Positions 10,082 to 20,596 of a stretch of DNA of 64,000 bases are shown in pieces. Both the position numbers and the translations under genes were made by a program. The notes below the pieces were generated by a model. The model was given only the letters and a program-made list of their open reading frames with translations, searched no databases and was not told the DNA's origin. Within the stretch, counting starts at the first letter, position 1, and each line of letters opens with the position of its first letter. Source of the stretch: Diplonema japonicum (lineage: Eukaryota > Euglenozoa > Diplonemea > Diplonemida > Diplonemidae); contig OZ025719.1 of the NCBI GenBank assembly GCA_964019335.1, forward strand, positions 248,001-312,000, written 5' to 3'.

Positions 10082-10082
<1 letters not shown>

Positions 10083-10155
<73 letters not shown>
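10083..10155 (+). repeat. 73-nt poly(A) tract
   Basis: An uninterrupted run of A just downstream of the small secreted ORF, followed by CCATCTAACCATCTAACC-type repeats. It may be the tail of a retroposed transcript or a grown homopolymer. Confidence 0.85.
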
Positions 10156-10157
<2 letters not shown>

Positions 10158-10972
10158 ATCTATCCTTTTTCTTTTATTTATTATTAACCATCTAACCATC
10201 TAACCAACGGACCACTTTTTGCCCATCAGGGTATTTTTTCAAAAATTTCCGGGGCTGCATACCACTTGAAATGCCTCCAGATGAAATTTCCCTAATAGTC
10301 TTTAAAGCACGGAGTCACGCAAAGTTGTACCAGGCAGGCTGAACACTGAATCTGGGGTCTTTCCGCGCTAGTTAGACGCTCGTTGGTAGATGGTTAAATT
10401 TAATAAAACTTTTTATTCTTTCCTCCTCTCTTTGCTGCCTTGCATGCAGCTGAACCCCCCCCCCTCTCCCCCTTCTTGTCATTCGAAGTGGCGTAATGAG
10501 AAAGCGCCCCTGATCTCACACCCCGATTCGGGCCTTAATAAGGCCTGGCCTTCCGGTTATATCATGCTGTGTTTCAGAGAGGTCCACCCCCATTTTGTTT
10601 ACGATGATTTGTTGGGCAGAACTGCCTTTTTCTCCGGGAGGGGGAAACAAAATGTTTTAAAAGAATGCGTGATAGAAAGAATGGAAGAAAAAAAAAAAGA
10701 ACGGGAAGTGAACATATTAAAAAAAAAAGGAGTCATAAGAACAGCCCCCCCCCCCCCCCCCCCCGACTTGGTAAAATAATGAAAAAAGGGGGTTTTTTTC
10801 TTTTTAAAAACAAGCTTTTAACTTTTTTTTTACCTTTTACTATTCCATCACTGTTTTGAGCGCACCACATATCCTGTAGGGTCCGGAGCTAGACCATCAT
10901 AGTTGATTGGAAAAAAAGAAAAAGCAAAAAAAAAAGAAGGAAAAAAAAAACAAGAGAACGAAATAGACTTAT

Positions 10973-11357
10973 AAAGGGGGGCCCCGAATAATTCTATCCC
11001 AATTAATGTGGTTTTTTCCCAAATTCTTTTTTTAGGTGGTGGGGATAACATGGAAATATAAGAAGTACATCAGATGTGTTGTTCGCTGTTGACCTCCTCG
11101 TCGGTCATCACCGGTAGCGCCCGAGTGGAAGAACGTATCGCAGATGCTCAGGGTGACGAACAGGCAGCAAACTGCACGAGCGCAGAATCTTGGTTACCCG
11201 GGACGCCCCGGCTAGGGTTGAGCACACCGCATGCATTAAGGACACGACGCGGAACGCAGAAGAAGCTACTGCTCGGCCGAGGAGCGCCCCCTGTAATCAA
11301 GTAGGTATTTCGTGCTTCGTTGCACGCTTAACGCCACCTAGTGTTGCAATCAAAGCC

Positions 11358-11399
<42 letters not shown>

Positions 11400-11458
11400 G
11401 AGCCCAAACACCCCACCCTCCTCTACTGCCCAAATAGGAATTATTCGGGGGGCCCTTT
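10973..11458. mobile_element. Inverted-repeat element, CCCGAATAATTC family
   Basis: The ends 10973-10996 and 11434-11458 are imperfect inverted repeats (AAAGGG, then a G/C run, then CGAATAATTC). The interior has a GC-richer stretch (11080-11340) without a usable ORF and a 38-nt T-run. A compact relative lies at 50778-50837. Non-autonomous transposon is inference. Confidence 0.5.
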
Positions 11459-11988
11459 AACTGTTTTTTTTTTTCCCTCGTTTCTTTTTGTATTTCTTTC
11501 GTGTTTGAAATAAAAAAAAAAAGAGTAGTTTGTAACATAAAAACGATATGTTCTGACTCGTTTCTTTCTTCTTGTGCAGGGCGCCGCCAACACGGGCCTC
11601 CTTAAACTCATATATTCTTTCCCCCTTTTTTTTTTCTCTTTTTTTGTTTGCTTTTTTTTTTTAATTTTTTAATTTTTTAATTTTTTAATTTTTTTTTACA
11701 TATTCAAATGGCAATGTAGTTAAAAAGAATGATTACAAACCTGTATAATTTGTGGCGAGGTTTTACCTCCTTACTCGAGTAAAAAACTATTTTAGCCACT
11801 AAGCCCACAGGCCAAAAAACCGGGAAAAAGTCAATTTCTCAAAAAATTCAAAAAAGAAATGGCAGTATTTAAACTAGTTGATGGCAGGCGTAATGAGCTA
11901 TTTTATTAGGTAAAATTCCGCTCGTGCGCACAAATGAAGCGCCAAACTAGTTTTTATGTCATATGTATATGACATGTAGGTTTAGTGG

Positions 11989-12023
<35 letters not shown>

Positions 12024-12025
<2 letters not shown>

Positions 12026-12766
12026 GCTATTTACTGCCAAAAAGTAATGACTTTACCGTTACCTCTCGGTTCCGCATTTTACCATCTCGGGCCCTGCGGG
12101 CCCTCGACGGTAAAATGCGGAACCGAGAGGTCGGTAAAGCATTACTTGGCGGTAGGTAAGTGGTTTTATTTCACGACACTCTGAAATTACTTCACCACGA
12201 GGGGCACAACAGGGTGACAAGGGGTACAACAAGAGAGGGGTTACAAAGGTTACAATACAAGTTGTTTTTCCTCCTTTTGTTGACTAAGAGCTGCCGCTGT
12301 CGCTGGCATTGCCACTGTCACCATCTCTAATCAGGCCTTCCCATACCTGGCGCGGCCGCTGGCTCCTTTTTTTCTGCTGCTTCGGTATTTTGAAGTCTTT
12401 TGGGGTGCTTGGGTAAGCTGACTAAGTTACCCTTACCCACAGAAGAGTTACCCACAGAAACTGGGAACAAGGCCTAGCCAAAAGTGGGCAAATTGGGAGG
12501 AAAAAGTAGTCCAACTTGGAACTGAGCCGAGGCAAAAGTTGGCCAATTGAGCTGAACCTGGGGGGAAATAGCAAACTGAGAGGAAAAAGTAGCCCCACTG
12601 GGAACCGAACCGAGGCAAAAATTGGCCTACCGAGGCATATTATTTAACGGAAACCCCCAATTACTTCACGGAAAACAGGCCATTATTTCACCGTGAAGTA
12701 ATGAGATTTAGCGTGAAGTAATGGGCCCCCCAGTGCGTGAAGTAATTTCTGAAGAGTGAAATAAAA
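12024..12766. mobile_element. 743-bp repeat element, copy 1
   Basis: It matches 24081-24823 along its length with essentially no differences outside a hairpin. Near the left end is a perfect 23-bp inverted repeat (12061-12083 with 12109-12131) around a 25-nt loop (12084-12108). A second, imperfect inverted repeat of about 40 bp joins 12165-12204 to 12727-12768. The body holds two diverged direct repeats around GAGGAAAAAGTAG. No protein is encoded. It resembles a non-autonomous DNA transposon. Confidence 0.75.
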
Positions 12767-13011
12767 AAAAAAACGACGAGCTTTACCACTTTTTTTTTCC
12801 TTCTTCTTTTTTTTCTTTCGTGCGTTCGCGAGGAGTCAACATCTAGCCTTGGAAAAAGCTACATTATATTTGTCTACAAAAGAATTTTCAAGCTCCGAGG
12901 GTCCCAAAAAGAATGCTCGTTGCTAGCAATAGAGGCAATAGAATCAACGGAAGAAAAAAAAAAATATTTTTGAACCCCTAACTCTGTGCTTTCCATTTTT
13001 TTTTCCACCCT

Positions 13012-13038
13012 CATGCACACTGAAATTTTATCGAGTTT
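13012..13038 (+). repeat. 27-bp dispersed repeat, copy b
   Basis: Identical to 125-151 and 13929-13955; the core is GCACACTGAAATTTTATCGA. Confidence 0.75.
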
Positions 13039-13270
13039 TTTTTAGCTCTTTGTATTGTAACACTTCAAGCACTGCTAATAGTTTTCTCAGATTGAACCCG
13101 TTTCAATGGTCCCTCTCTACCTGCAATTAACAAGAACTGTCGCTTTGCGGTCTGCGAGGGGGAACGAAAAAAAAAAGAAGTGGGATTAGCGAAAATCTTT
13201 TTTTCTTTATTTTCTTTTTTTTTCCTTTTTCCCTCCACCGTTGTGGACTAAGAACAGAATAGGCCGAACC

Positions 13271-13302
<32 letters not shown>

Positions 13303-13411
13303 AGACAGGGAAAAAAGAAAGAAAAAAGCTCTCTCCTGCCTCGTATCAACTATTTGACTCCCTAGCTCCCTTTCTTTTATTTTCTTTCTCTTTTTTTTTT
13401 TTTTTTTAAGT

Positions 13412-13600
13412 GGGCCGTTGCTAACCACTTCGTTTCCTATCATGGTGGGAAAAAAAAAAAGATTATTTTATTACAAGAATGAGTCCTTGACTTGTCTTAA
13501 ACAAAAGGGGACCGTTGGCAACTTGTTTCGGGGGTTTTACTAACTTTTCTCCAGAATTTTTTCGGCACGTACAAAAACAACGGCCGGTTCCTCGATTTTC
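13412..13600 (+). repeat. Composite dispersed repeats
   Basis: 13412-13443 (GGGCCGTTGCTAACCACTTC and following bases) recurs at 40482-40512. 13474-13595 is related to 27294-27475: both contain TTGACTTGTCT, AAACAAAAGG, CACGTACAA and ACGGCC(G/A)GTTCCTC in order. These are diverged copies of unidentified repeats. Confidence 0.5.
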
Positions 13601-13871
13601 CCCCCTCCTTGGCGAGAAAAGGCAATTGTATAAAGGAGAGGGTTTTTCTGGGGAAAGAATTTTTTTTTTCCGTGATGGGGCTGCACAGTATGATGCTTCG
13701 GGGATGATTGTCTCCGGGAGGTTTTTTTTTACGCCAAATCAAGGGTGCGACAGGAGACCACTCTTCTCCTCGAGCCAAACCCCCCCCCTACCTAGCACGA
13801 CTCCAAGCAATGTTTCTCGCCCAGATGCCGTCCATCTCATCGCGACAAACAGCCACCGCAGGCACCAGACA

Positions 13872-13955
13872 GCAACCGCAGAACGGTGACCGATTAGTGT
13901 GCATTTCTACCTGAACAGTGAGCACTCCCATGCACACTGAAATTTTATCGAGTTT
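13872..13955 (+). repeat. Dispersed repeat shared with 33092-33190
   Basis: It shares GCAACCGCAGAACGGTGACC and, further on, TGAACAGTGAGCACTCCC with 33092-33190. Its right end is the 27-bp repeat (13929-13955), so that 27-mer is probably the terminus of a larger degenerate element. Confidence 0.55.
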
Positions 13956-14461
13956 TTTATTTATTTTTTTTTCCGGGTTTTTACAAACTGTATTAAGTTG
14001 TACACGAACTACGGCCGGTTCTTTCCTTCTTTTCTTCAAAATTAGTTCCCCGTTCACGATGATTCGTTAAAAGGGAACTAAATGACGGACGTGTGCGGGA
14101 AAAAAAAAAGGAAAAAAGGTGCCACAATAGGCTGTAACATCTCTCTCTCTCTCTCCCCCCCCCCCCCCCTACCCCCATCTACTGTGAATGTCTTTCTCCC
14201 TTCTCGTCATGTAATTCTTTTGAGCGAGGAAGGGATGTTTAAAAAAAAAAAAACTGAACCATCACCGCTAACCTCAACCTCTCCCTTCTAATGGGAAAGA
14301 AGTTTTGCTCATTTTATGGGGATTGCGCTTGTTAACACTTGGGAATTTCTTCTGGGTTAGGCCGGGATGACTCTCTACTAAGGGGGAAAAATGAATTGAA
14401 GACTGAACTCACCAAGTTTATTTTATTTTCTCCCTCCCTCCAATATTTAAAAAAGAAGAAG

Positions 14462-14494
<33 letters not shown>

Positions 14495-15045
14495 GCTACG
14501 TACCAACAGTCTATTTATGGCAACAAACAGTGAACAGCTGAAAGAACCTCCGCCCGCCCACTCCGCCCTTATTTCGTCAACCATGGAACCCGCAAACGAT
14601 TACGAGCGGTTCACTCGACGATAAGAACTAGCTCAAGTGCAACGAAGCGGGACGGCAACTTTGCCTTCTTGCTCATAAGTGCGTGGGCGATATCCCCCCC
14701 CCACCCTCCCCCCTTTCACTCTTTTTTTTTTTTTTGCTGGAACAAGTACTTTGAAAAGAAATTGTTGTTGCAAAAAAAGAGTCCGTTTTATCCCTGCTTT
14801 AGGTGAAAACGGACAAGACAAACAAAAAAAAACCCACCCCTCTTTTTTTTCTTTTTGCGCTACAGAATTGGAGATGAATGGAAGCTGAACATGATAAACA
14901 GGAGCCTCACTGTCCCTTGGCTCGTTGCATTTCTTCTTTATTCGTTTCTCTTCTGTACTTGTTTATTTCCCAACTAGCTCCTACGGGTAATCAAGGACAC
15001 CTCGTTTCTTTATCACCGCCTTTGTTATTTTACAAACTCCACATC

Positions 15046-15069
15046 AGATTCACATCCAACAACATAAAC
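15046..15069 (+). promoter_or_regulatory. Conserved 5' leader of surface-protein family (variant)
   Basis: It starts AGATTCACA and ends AACAACATAAAC before ATGAAG, a close variant of 384-408 and 5331-5355. An acceptor-like ACATCAG immediately precedes it. Confidence 0.45.
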
Positions 15070-17928
15070 ATGAAGTTCTTTGCAGTGCTTGCGCTGCTTT
15101 CGGCAGGCTCTATGGCGAATGTGACCCCTTTGCCACCAACCAGTGCCCCTTCGTCGGGTGCACCTGTTCCTACTTCTGGTCCTGCGAGCAGGATGCCAAG
15201 CCCTTCGAAAGATCCTGTGACATCAAGCCCATCCTCTGGTGCTCCCAAGCCGTCACCAACCAGTGCCCCTTCGTCTGGTGCACCCATGCCTACCTCTGGT
15301 CCCTCAAGCACAATGCCGAGCCCCTCGAATGGACCTGTGTCTGGTGCCCCCATGCGTACTTTTAGTCCTGAAAGCAGCATGCCGAGCCCCTCGAGCGTGC
15401 CTGTGTCTGGTGCCCCCATGCCCACCTCTGGTCCCTCAAGCACAATGCCGAGCCCCTCGGGCGTGCCTGTTCCTACCTCTGGTCCTGCGAGCACCATTCC
15501 GAGCCCCTCGAATGGTCCTGTTTCTGGTGCACCGATGCCTACTTCTGGTCCTGCAAGCACAATGCCGAGCCCTTCGAATGGTCCTGTGTCTGGTGCACCG
15601 ATGCCTACTTCTGGTCCTGCGAGCACCATTCCGAGCCCTTCGAATGGTCCTGTGTCTGGTGCTCCCATGCCTACATCTGGTCCCTCAAGCACTATGCCGA
15701 GCCCCTCGGGCGTGCCTGTTCCTACCTCTGGTCCTGCGAGCACCATCCCGAGCCCTTCGAATGGTCCTGTTTCTGGTGCACCGATGCCTACATCTGGCCC
15801 CGTGAGCGGCATGCCGAGCCCGAACGTGCCTGTTCCTACCTCTGGTCCTGCGAGCACCATCCCGAGCCCCTCGAACGGACCTGTGTCTGGTGCTCCCATG
15901 CCTACCTCTGGCCCCGTGAGCGGCATGCCGAGCCCGAACGTGCCTGTTCCTACTTCTGGTCCTGCGAGCACCATTCCGAGCCCTTCGAATGGTCCTGTGT
16001 CTGGTGCTCCCATGCCTACTTCTGGTCCCTCAAGCACTATGCCGAGCCCCTCGGGCGTGCCTGTTCCTACCTCTGGTCCTGCGAGCACCATCCCGAGCCC
16101 TTCGAATGGTCCTGTTTCTGGTGCACCGATGCCTACATCTGGCCCCGTGAGCGGCATGCCGAGCCCGAACGTGCCTGTTCCTACCTCTGGTCCTGCGAGC
16201 ACCATTCCGAGCCCCTCGAATGGTCCCGTGTCTGGTACACCGATGCCTACATCTGGACCCGTGAGCAGTATGCCGAGCCCGAACGTGCCTGTTCCTACCT
16301 CTGGTCCTGCGAGCACCATCCCGAGCCCCTCGAACGGACCTGTTTCTGGTGCTCCCATGCCTACCTCTGGCCCCGTGAGCGGCATGCCGAGCCCGAACGT
16401 GCCTGTTCCTACCTCTGGTCCTGCGAGCACCATCCCGAGCCCCTCGAACGGACCTGTGTCTGGTGCTCCCATGCGTACTTCTGGTCCTGCGAGCACAATG
16501 CCGAACCCGGTTCCTGTTCCTACCTCTGGTCCTGCGAGCACCATTCCGAGCCCCTCGAATGGTCCCGTGTCTGGTACACCGATGCCTACATCTGGACCCG
16601 TGAGCAGTATGCCGAGCCCGAACGTGCCTGTTCCTACCTCTGGTCCTGCGAGCACCATTCCGAGCCCCTCGAACGGACCTGTGTCTGGTGCTCCCATGCC
16701 TACCTCTGGTCCTGCGAGCACTATGCCGAACCCGGTTCCTGTTCCTACCTCTGGTCCGGCCTCTGGTGCTCCCATTCGTACCTCTGCCCCCTCGAGCAGG
16801 GTGCCGTCGCCGACGACAGCCCACAACTGCGAGTGGAGCGAGAAGACGGAGGCCCCTTGGACTGCGGCGCAGAAGAAGTACTGCTGTGAGAAGGAAGGGG
16901 TTCGTTGCCCTGAGAAGAAGTCGTCTGAAGAGGAGGCGGAACTGAAGAAGTGCTTGATGGAGCTGGAGAAGAAGGGGGAGTCATCCACAAACTGCTGCAA
17001 GGTTCATGGAGTGGGGTGCCCTTCTGAGAAGTACGTGTGCGTGGCTGGGGAGACTATGTCGAAGGCGAAGAGGGAGTGGTGCTGCAAGGAGAAGGACATC
17101 GGGTGCCGTGTGGACTGCGAGGCGGAATCGTTGTCGGAGACGGAGGACAAGGAGTTCTGCTGTCAGGAGAAGGGGACCTGGTGCGGGGTGGAGACACAGC
17201 AAGAGCAGGCGGTACCGACCGGCTCGCTCAGCTTCAGGCTGAAGATGAAGGGAGATGCGGCGAGCCTCCTTGCGAACCCGAAGCAGTTCTTGAGGAGGTT
17301 CCGTGTGTCGATGCTGGCGGCCTCACCCGCTCTTCGGAAGAAGCCCGAAGACCTCGTGGTGACGAGGATCGGGTCGCTGATGGCAGGGAACGCAGTCCCA
17401 AAGCTTGGGCGGTGGTTCGTGGACGTACCGCTGCAGTGGAACTCGGAGCCCCTGCAGGAGGGAATGTCTTTCAACGGGAGGAACGGGAAGGCTCTTGGGG
17501 CGGCGGCTGTGAGCTCTTCCTCGCAGGTGGGTGACGATGGTGTGTTCACAGAGTACTACTTCAAGAAGGGGAGCGAGGGGAAGGAGGAGGTGGAGGCAGC
17601 TGTGGCGCAAGCGTTGGAGAACAAAGGTCCTCTCGCTGACAACCAGCGTGGGTACGGGATGGTGGTGGAGCCCGTGGAGGGAGGCACTGAGGAGCTGAAG
17701 AAGGATGACGACAACGACAGTGCATGGAGCCCCCTCGCCTACGCTGCTGCGGCGGCAGGCGGTCTTCTCTGTGTCGGTGGTGTTGCGGCTCTCTCAGTCT
17801 TCCACAAGAAGAGGCAGGCGAGCAACGACGAGGCCAGCTTGACCCAACTGTGCCAGGCTATGGAAGTGGAACTGGAACAAGAGGACGCGTCAGAGTACAA
17901 GGTTGACCGTGAGCTGGGCTCAATCTAA
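15070..17928 (+). CDS. Mucin-like single-pass membrane protein, family member 3
   Basis: 952 aa. The signal peptide MKFFAVLALLSAGSMA is followed by a third kind of stalk, built from units such as SGPASTIPSPSNGPVSGAP and GPVSGMPSPNVPVPT (about residues 25-560). Next come the Cys-rich module (from about 584), globular region, membrane span (about 886-910) and cytoplasmic tail. DNA from about 16744 to 17810 reads the same as members 1 and 2. The tail after HKKRQA diverges (SNDEASLTQLCQAMEVE), so the invariant block ends just inside the cytoplasmic side. The start is the ATG matching the other members; a longer open frame upstream (from 14878) is not used because it would bury the signal peptide. 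Confidence 0.86.
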   Translation: MKFFAVLALLSAGSMANVTPLPPTSAPSSGAPVPTSGPASRMPSPSKDPVTSSPSSGAPKPSPTSAPSSGAPMPTSGPSSTMPSPSNGPVSGAPMRTFSPESSMPSPSSVPVSGAPMPTSGPSSTMPSPSGVPVPTSGPASTIPSPSNGPVSGAPMPTSGPASTMPSPSNGPVSGAPMPTSGPASTIPSPSNGPVSGAPMPTSGPSSTMPSPSGVPVPTSGPASTIPSPSNGPVSGAPMPTSGPVSGMPSPNVPVPTSGPASTIPSPSNGPVSGAPMPTSGPVSGMPSPNVPVPTSGPASTIPSPSNGPVSGAPMPTSGPSSTMPSPSGVPVPTSGPASTIPSPSNGPVSGAPMPTSGPVSGMPSPNVPVPTSGPASTIPSPSNGPVSGTPMPTSGPVSSMPSPNVPVPTSGPASTIPSPSNGPVSGAPMPTSGPVSGMPSPNVPVPTSGPASTIPSPSNGPVSGAPMRTSGPASTMPNPVPVPTSGPASTIPSPSNGPVSGTPMPTSGPVSSMPSPNVPVPTSGPASTIPSPSNGPVSGAPMPTSGPASTMPNPVPVPTSGPASGAPIRTSAPSSRVPSPTTAHNCEWSEKTEAPWTAAQKKYCCEKEGVRCPEKKSSEEEAELKKCLMELEKKGESSTNCCKVHGVGCPSEKYVCVAGETMSKAKREWCCKEKDIGCRVDCEAESLSETEDKEFCCQEKGTWCGVETQQEQAVPTGSLSFRLKMKGDAASLLANPKQFLRRFRVSMLAASPALRKKPEDLVVTRIGSLMAGNAVPKLGRWFVDVPLQWNSEPLQEGMSFNGRNGKALGAAAVSSSSQVGDDGVFTEYYFKKGSEGKEEVEAAVAQALENKGPLADNQRGYGMVVEPVEGGTEELKKDDDNDSAWSPLAYAAAAAGGLLCVGGVAALSVFHKKRQASNDEASLTQLCQAMEVELEQEDASEYKVDRELGSI
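15150..16760 (+). repeat. Interleaved tandem repeats coding for the stalk of member 3
   Basis: Units of roughly 60-110 bp encode SGPASTIPSPSNGPVSGAPMPT-like blocks in higher-order order. The antisense strand stays open over most of the array only because of the repeat composition. Confidence 0.88.
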
Positions 17929-18723
17929 GATTAAAGATGCTGATGCTGAGGATGACGAGCAAGCACACACAACAAACAACAGACGATATTACTTTTTTCT
18001 TTTCCCTCGAAACCTTTTTTGTGAAAGCGCATTTGAACCTACCGCCATCCCAAGAATACATACTACAAGTATGTAATGTTGCATGAGCTGCATGGTTAGT
18101 TTCTTTATTTCCCCTGTCTCATTCCCCTTTTACTCCACACTTTTCGGGAAGTGTTCCTAAGATGGAGTGACCCATTTTTTTTTTTAATTTTTTTTTTTTT
18201 TGCATCTTTCTTTATACGAATTGAAGAGCGAACAATAAGAAAAGAAAATGTAACAAAGCCCCCCCTTTTTTTTTTGAACTCTCCATAAATAGGAGTGTCT
18301 CTTTTTTAAGATGATTCGGGAAAAGGAGAGAAAAAAAAAGAAATTGTTAGAAAGCAAGAACTGAAGAAGGAACATTAAAAAAAAAAAAACATTTTTATTT
18401 AATATTAATCTCAAAGGGAGAAAGCACAAGCCAGACCCCAAAGAACTCATACATAAATATACCTTCATAGGTAAACATCCAAGGTAAACGCAGACTTGTG
18501 AGTTTCTTTTTATTTTTTTTATTTTCTATTTTTTTTGACCTCTATTTCATTTATTCTACCTCCTTGTTTCCTACCTCTTTTCTTTTCATGAGCGAGCCCT
18601 CTTGGTTGAGGCAATGCACAATCCCCCCCCCTTTTTTTTTGCTCAGTTCATGTGTTCATTGTTTTAATTGTTTTTTTGCAATGCATACACAACACCGACA
18701 GATTGTAGGGGGAAAGAAAGACT
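17929..18723. other. Spacer
   Basis: AT-rich, with T- and A-runs. An acceptor-like site (ACCGACAG) lies about 25 nt before the next ATG. Nothing else is recognised. Confidence 0.6.
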
Positions 18724-19482
18724 ATGTTGCTCCTTAGCCTACTGGCCATATGTACGGGGTCGACCTCCCCTGACCCGTTCTCTGTGTCCGTGAGAGCTGC
18801 AGTGAAGTCTGTCTCCGTCTTGGAGTCTCCCATCCCTCCGAGCTCTTGGTCGCCTTTATCAGTTCCTGTCTCGGGTGTTCCCATGCCTACCTCTCCTGCA
18901 AGCTCAGTGCGGAGCTCTTCGAACGGGCCTGTGTCTGGGATGCCTGTGACTACTGGTCTTGGTACCTCTGGTGCTCCAGTTCTTACCTCCGCCCCCTCGA
19001 GCGGGGTGCCTTCATCAGTCCCTCCTGAGGCACCCTCATCTTCAGTTCCTGTCTCTGGGGCACCGTCATCAGCACCCGCCTCGATCCCTCCTAGCTCTTG
19101 GTCACCAGATTCCAGAGCACCCACTTCGACATCGGTCCCTCCGATCTCTGAGTCGCCCGCTTCGGGTGTCACAGGGTCGCCTGCACCGCTCACTGCAGGC
19201 CCAGGGACTGGAACGCCGAGAACGGTGTCGCCACCAGTGACCTTCGCTCCTGGGACACCTACTCCCTCCTCTCCTCTGGCAGGGCCGCAAAAGCAGAGGG
19301 GAAGCGAGTCCTCGATGGACGGCGGGAAGATTGCTGTTGTGACTGCGTCTGTGGCAGGGCTGCTCGTTGTTGGTGCAGTCGCCTTCACCGTCTACCGCAG
19401 GACACGAGCCTTGCAGTACTACGCAGCCATCAACCTGGAACCAGGGACCCCCTACGATGAGATGGAGCGGGCACTGGAGTGA
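18724..19482 (+). CDS. Secreted Pro/Ser-rich single-pass membrane protein
   Basis: 252 aa. A short signal peptide (MLLLSLLAICTGS) is followed by about 180 residues of Pro/Ser/Thr/Val-rich stalk with motifs (PVSGAP, SAPSSGVP, SSNGPVSG) like those of member 3. A membrane span (about 200-222, GKIAVVTASVAGLLVVGAVA) precedes a short tail (YRRTRALQYY...). It lacks the Cys-rich module, so it is a compact relative or analogue of the large surface proteins. Function is unknown. Confidence 0.75.
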   Translation: MLLLSLLAICTGSTSPDPFSVSVRAAVKSVSVLESPIPPSSWSPLSVPVSGVPMPTSPASSVRSSSNGPVSGMPVTTGLGTSGAPVLTSAPSSGVPSSVPPEAPSSSVPVSGAPSSAPASIPPSSWSPDSRAPTSTSVPPISESPASGVTGSPAPLTAGPGTGTPRTVSPPVTFAPGTPTPSSPLAGPQKQRGSESSMDGGKIAVVTASVAGLLVVGAVAFTVYRRTRALQYYAAINLEPGTPYDEMERALE

Positions 19483-20596
19483 GCAGCATACCCCCTTCTC
19501 TGAGAAGGAAGAGGAAACTAAACTGTAAAATGAAAAATGTCCTGGCACGTACCCGGGTGCGCAAAAAGCTCCTTCAGAATCCCCGGGCAGATGGTCCGGC
19601 CTGACAGATTACTGGGACATTATCAGTCGCCCTTTTTCATTTTACAGTAGTTGTCCGTTAAAACCTGGGGAGGGGTAACAACAACAAAATAAGAATTGAA
19701 AAAAAAAAAAAAAAAAAGAACTCTCAGAACTCGAAGATTATTTTTAGAGAAAAAACAGCGTACAGGTAATAACCAAATAACTTTTTCCCACTCAAGTCTG
19801 TAAGCAGAATTTCCACCACTGTTTACGGTAACCCATAACTTTTTTTCCACTGTCCACTACGAGTCATTGTGCACTTCAAAGAAGCTATCGGCGCCGGGTG
19901 GCATCATGTTCTTTGCGGTGAAAAGGTTGGTGGTTACACTGAACAGTGAAGAAGTTCTGCGGCTCACAGGCCTCTCAACGGTGGGAAAAAAAAGTAATTT
20001 AGTTACCGTGTACGTTGTCTTTCTCTTATTTTTAAAACCTGAAAGAACTCCCTAACTTAATGTTGCTACTAAAAAAAAAAAGAAAAAAGAGAGGTTGCCA
20101 TTGTCTGGTGCATCCTCCTGCAGGACGGTCCCCCGGCTGTGCGCACGAACAACCGACTCTTTTTCTTTTTCTTTTTCATTTTTTACAATACCCCGCTCAG
20201 CAACTCCTTCGTGTTTCTTGTAAAGTGTGTCAAAAGCACTCAATGCTAAGCAATCACGTATCGAAATATACACGTTGCTAGCGGCTGTTCTCTTATGCTC
20301 TTTAAAATCACAATCCTTTCTTGGTAGGGGTTTTTTCTTTTGTTTGCCCTCTCTTTTTTAAATGTCTCTCTTTTTTTGCTCTCTTTTTAGCCTTTTTCCC
20401 CCCCTAAAAAAGCTTCCGTTTCCTAGCGGTTTCAATTTAGGGGAAAAAAAGCCCGCCCAAACGACGCCCCCCTTGATTGAGCTAATTTTATTGGCCGACC
20501 TTTCCTTTTCTTTTTAAAGCTCCTTTTTTTTCACTCTTATAACACACCCCCCGACAGGCTATTCACAGCACGCTTCTTTTATAAATTCTAAAAAAG
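19483..20596. other. Spacer
   Basis: About 1.1 kb without a supported gene. A short 62-codon frame at 19867-20055 is not convincing. 20126-20165 resembles 39089-39128 (CCCGGCTGTGC then CCGACTCTTT). TATTCACAG just before the next gene resembles a splice acceptor. Confidence 0.5.

Larger units (their letters stand above)
10156..15045. other. Gene-poor repeat region
   Basis: About 4.9 kb with no supported gene. It holds an inverted-repeat element (10973-11458), an AATTTTTT tandem (about 11660-11695), the 743-bp element (12024-12766), several dispersed repeats between 13012 and 13955, and A, T and C homopolymers of 20-38 nt. ORFs here are mostly poly-Lys or poly-Phe translations of those runs. 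14735-14840 is related to 4198-4320. Confidence 0.6.

Noticed and set aside
14878..15069. Upstream extension of surface gene 3
   Set aside because: It would place the shared signal peptide 64 residues inside the protein; the shared leader argues that this is UTR.
15030..17000. 656-codon open frame on the minus strand through surface gene 3
   Set aside because: It is a by-product of the stop-free repeat array and GC-rich coding; the sense frame has signal peptide, Cys module and membrane span.
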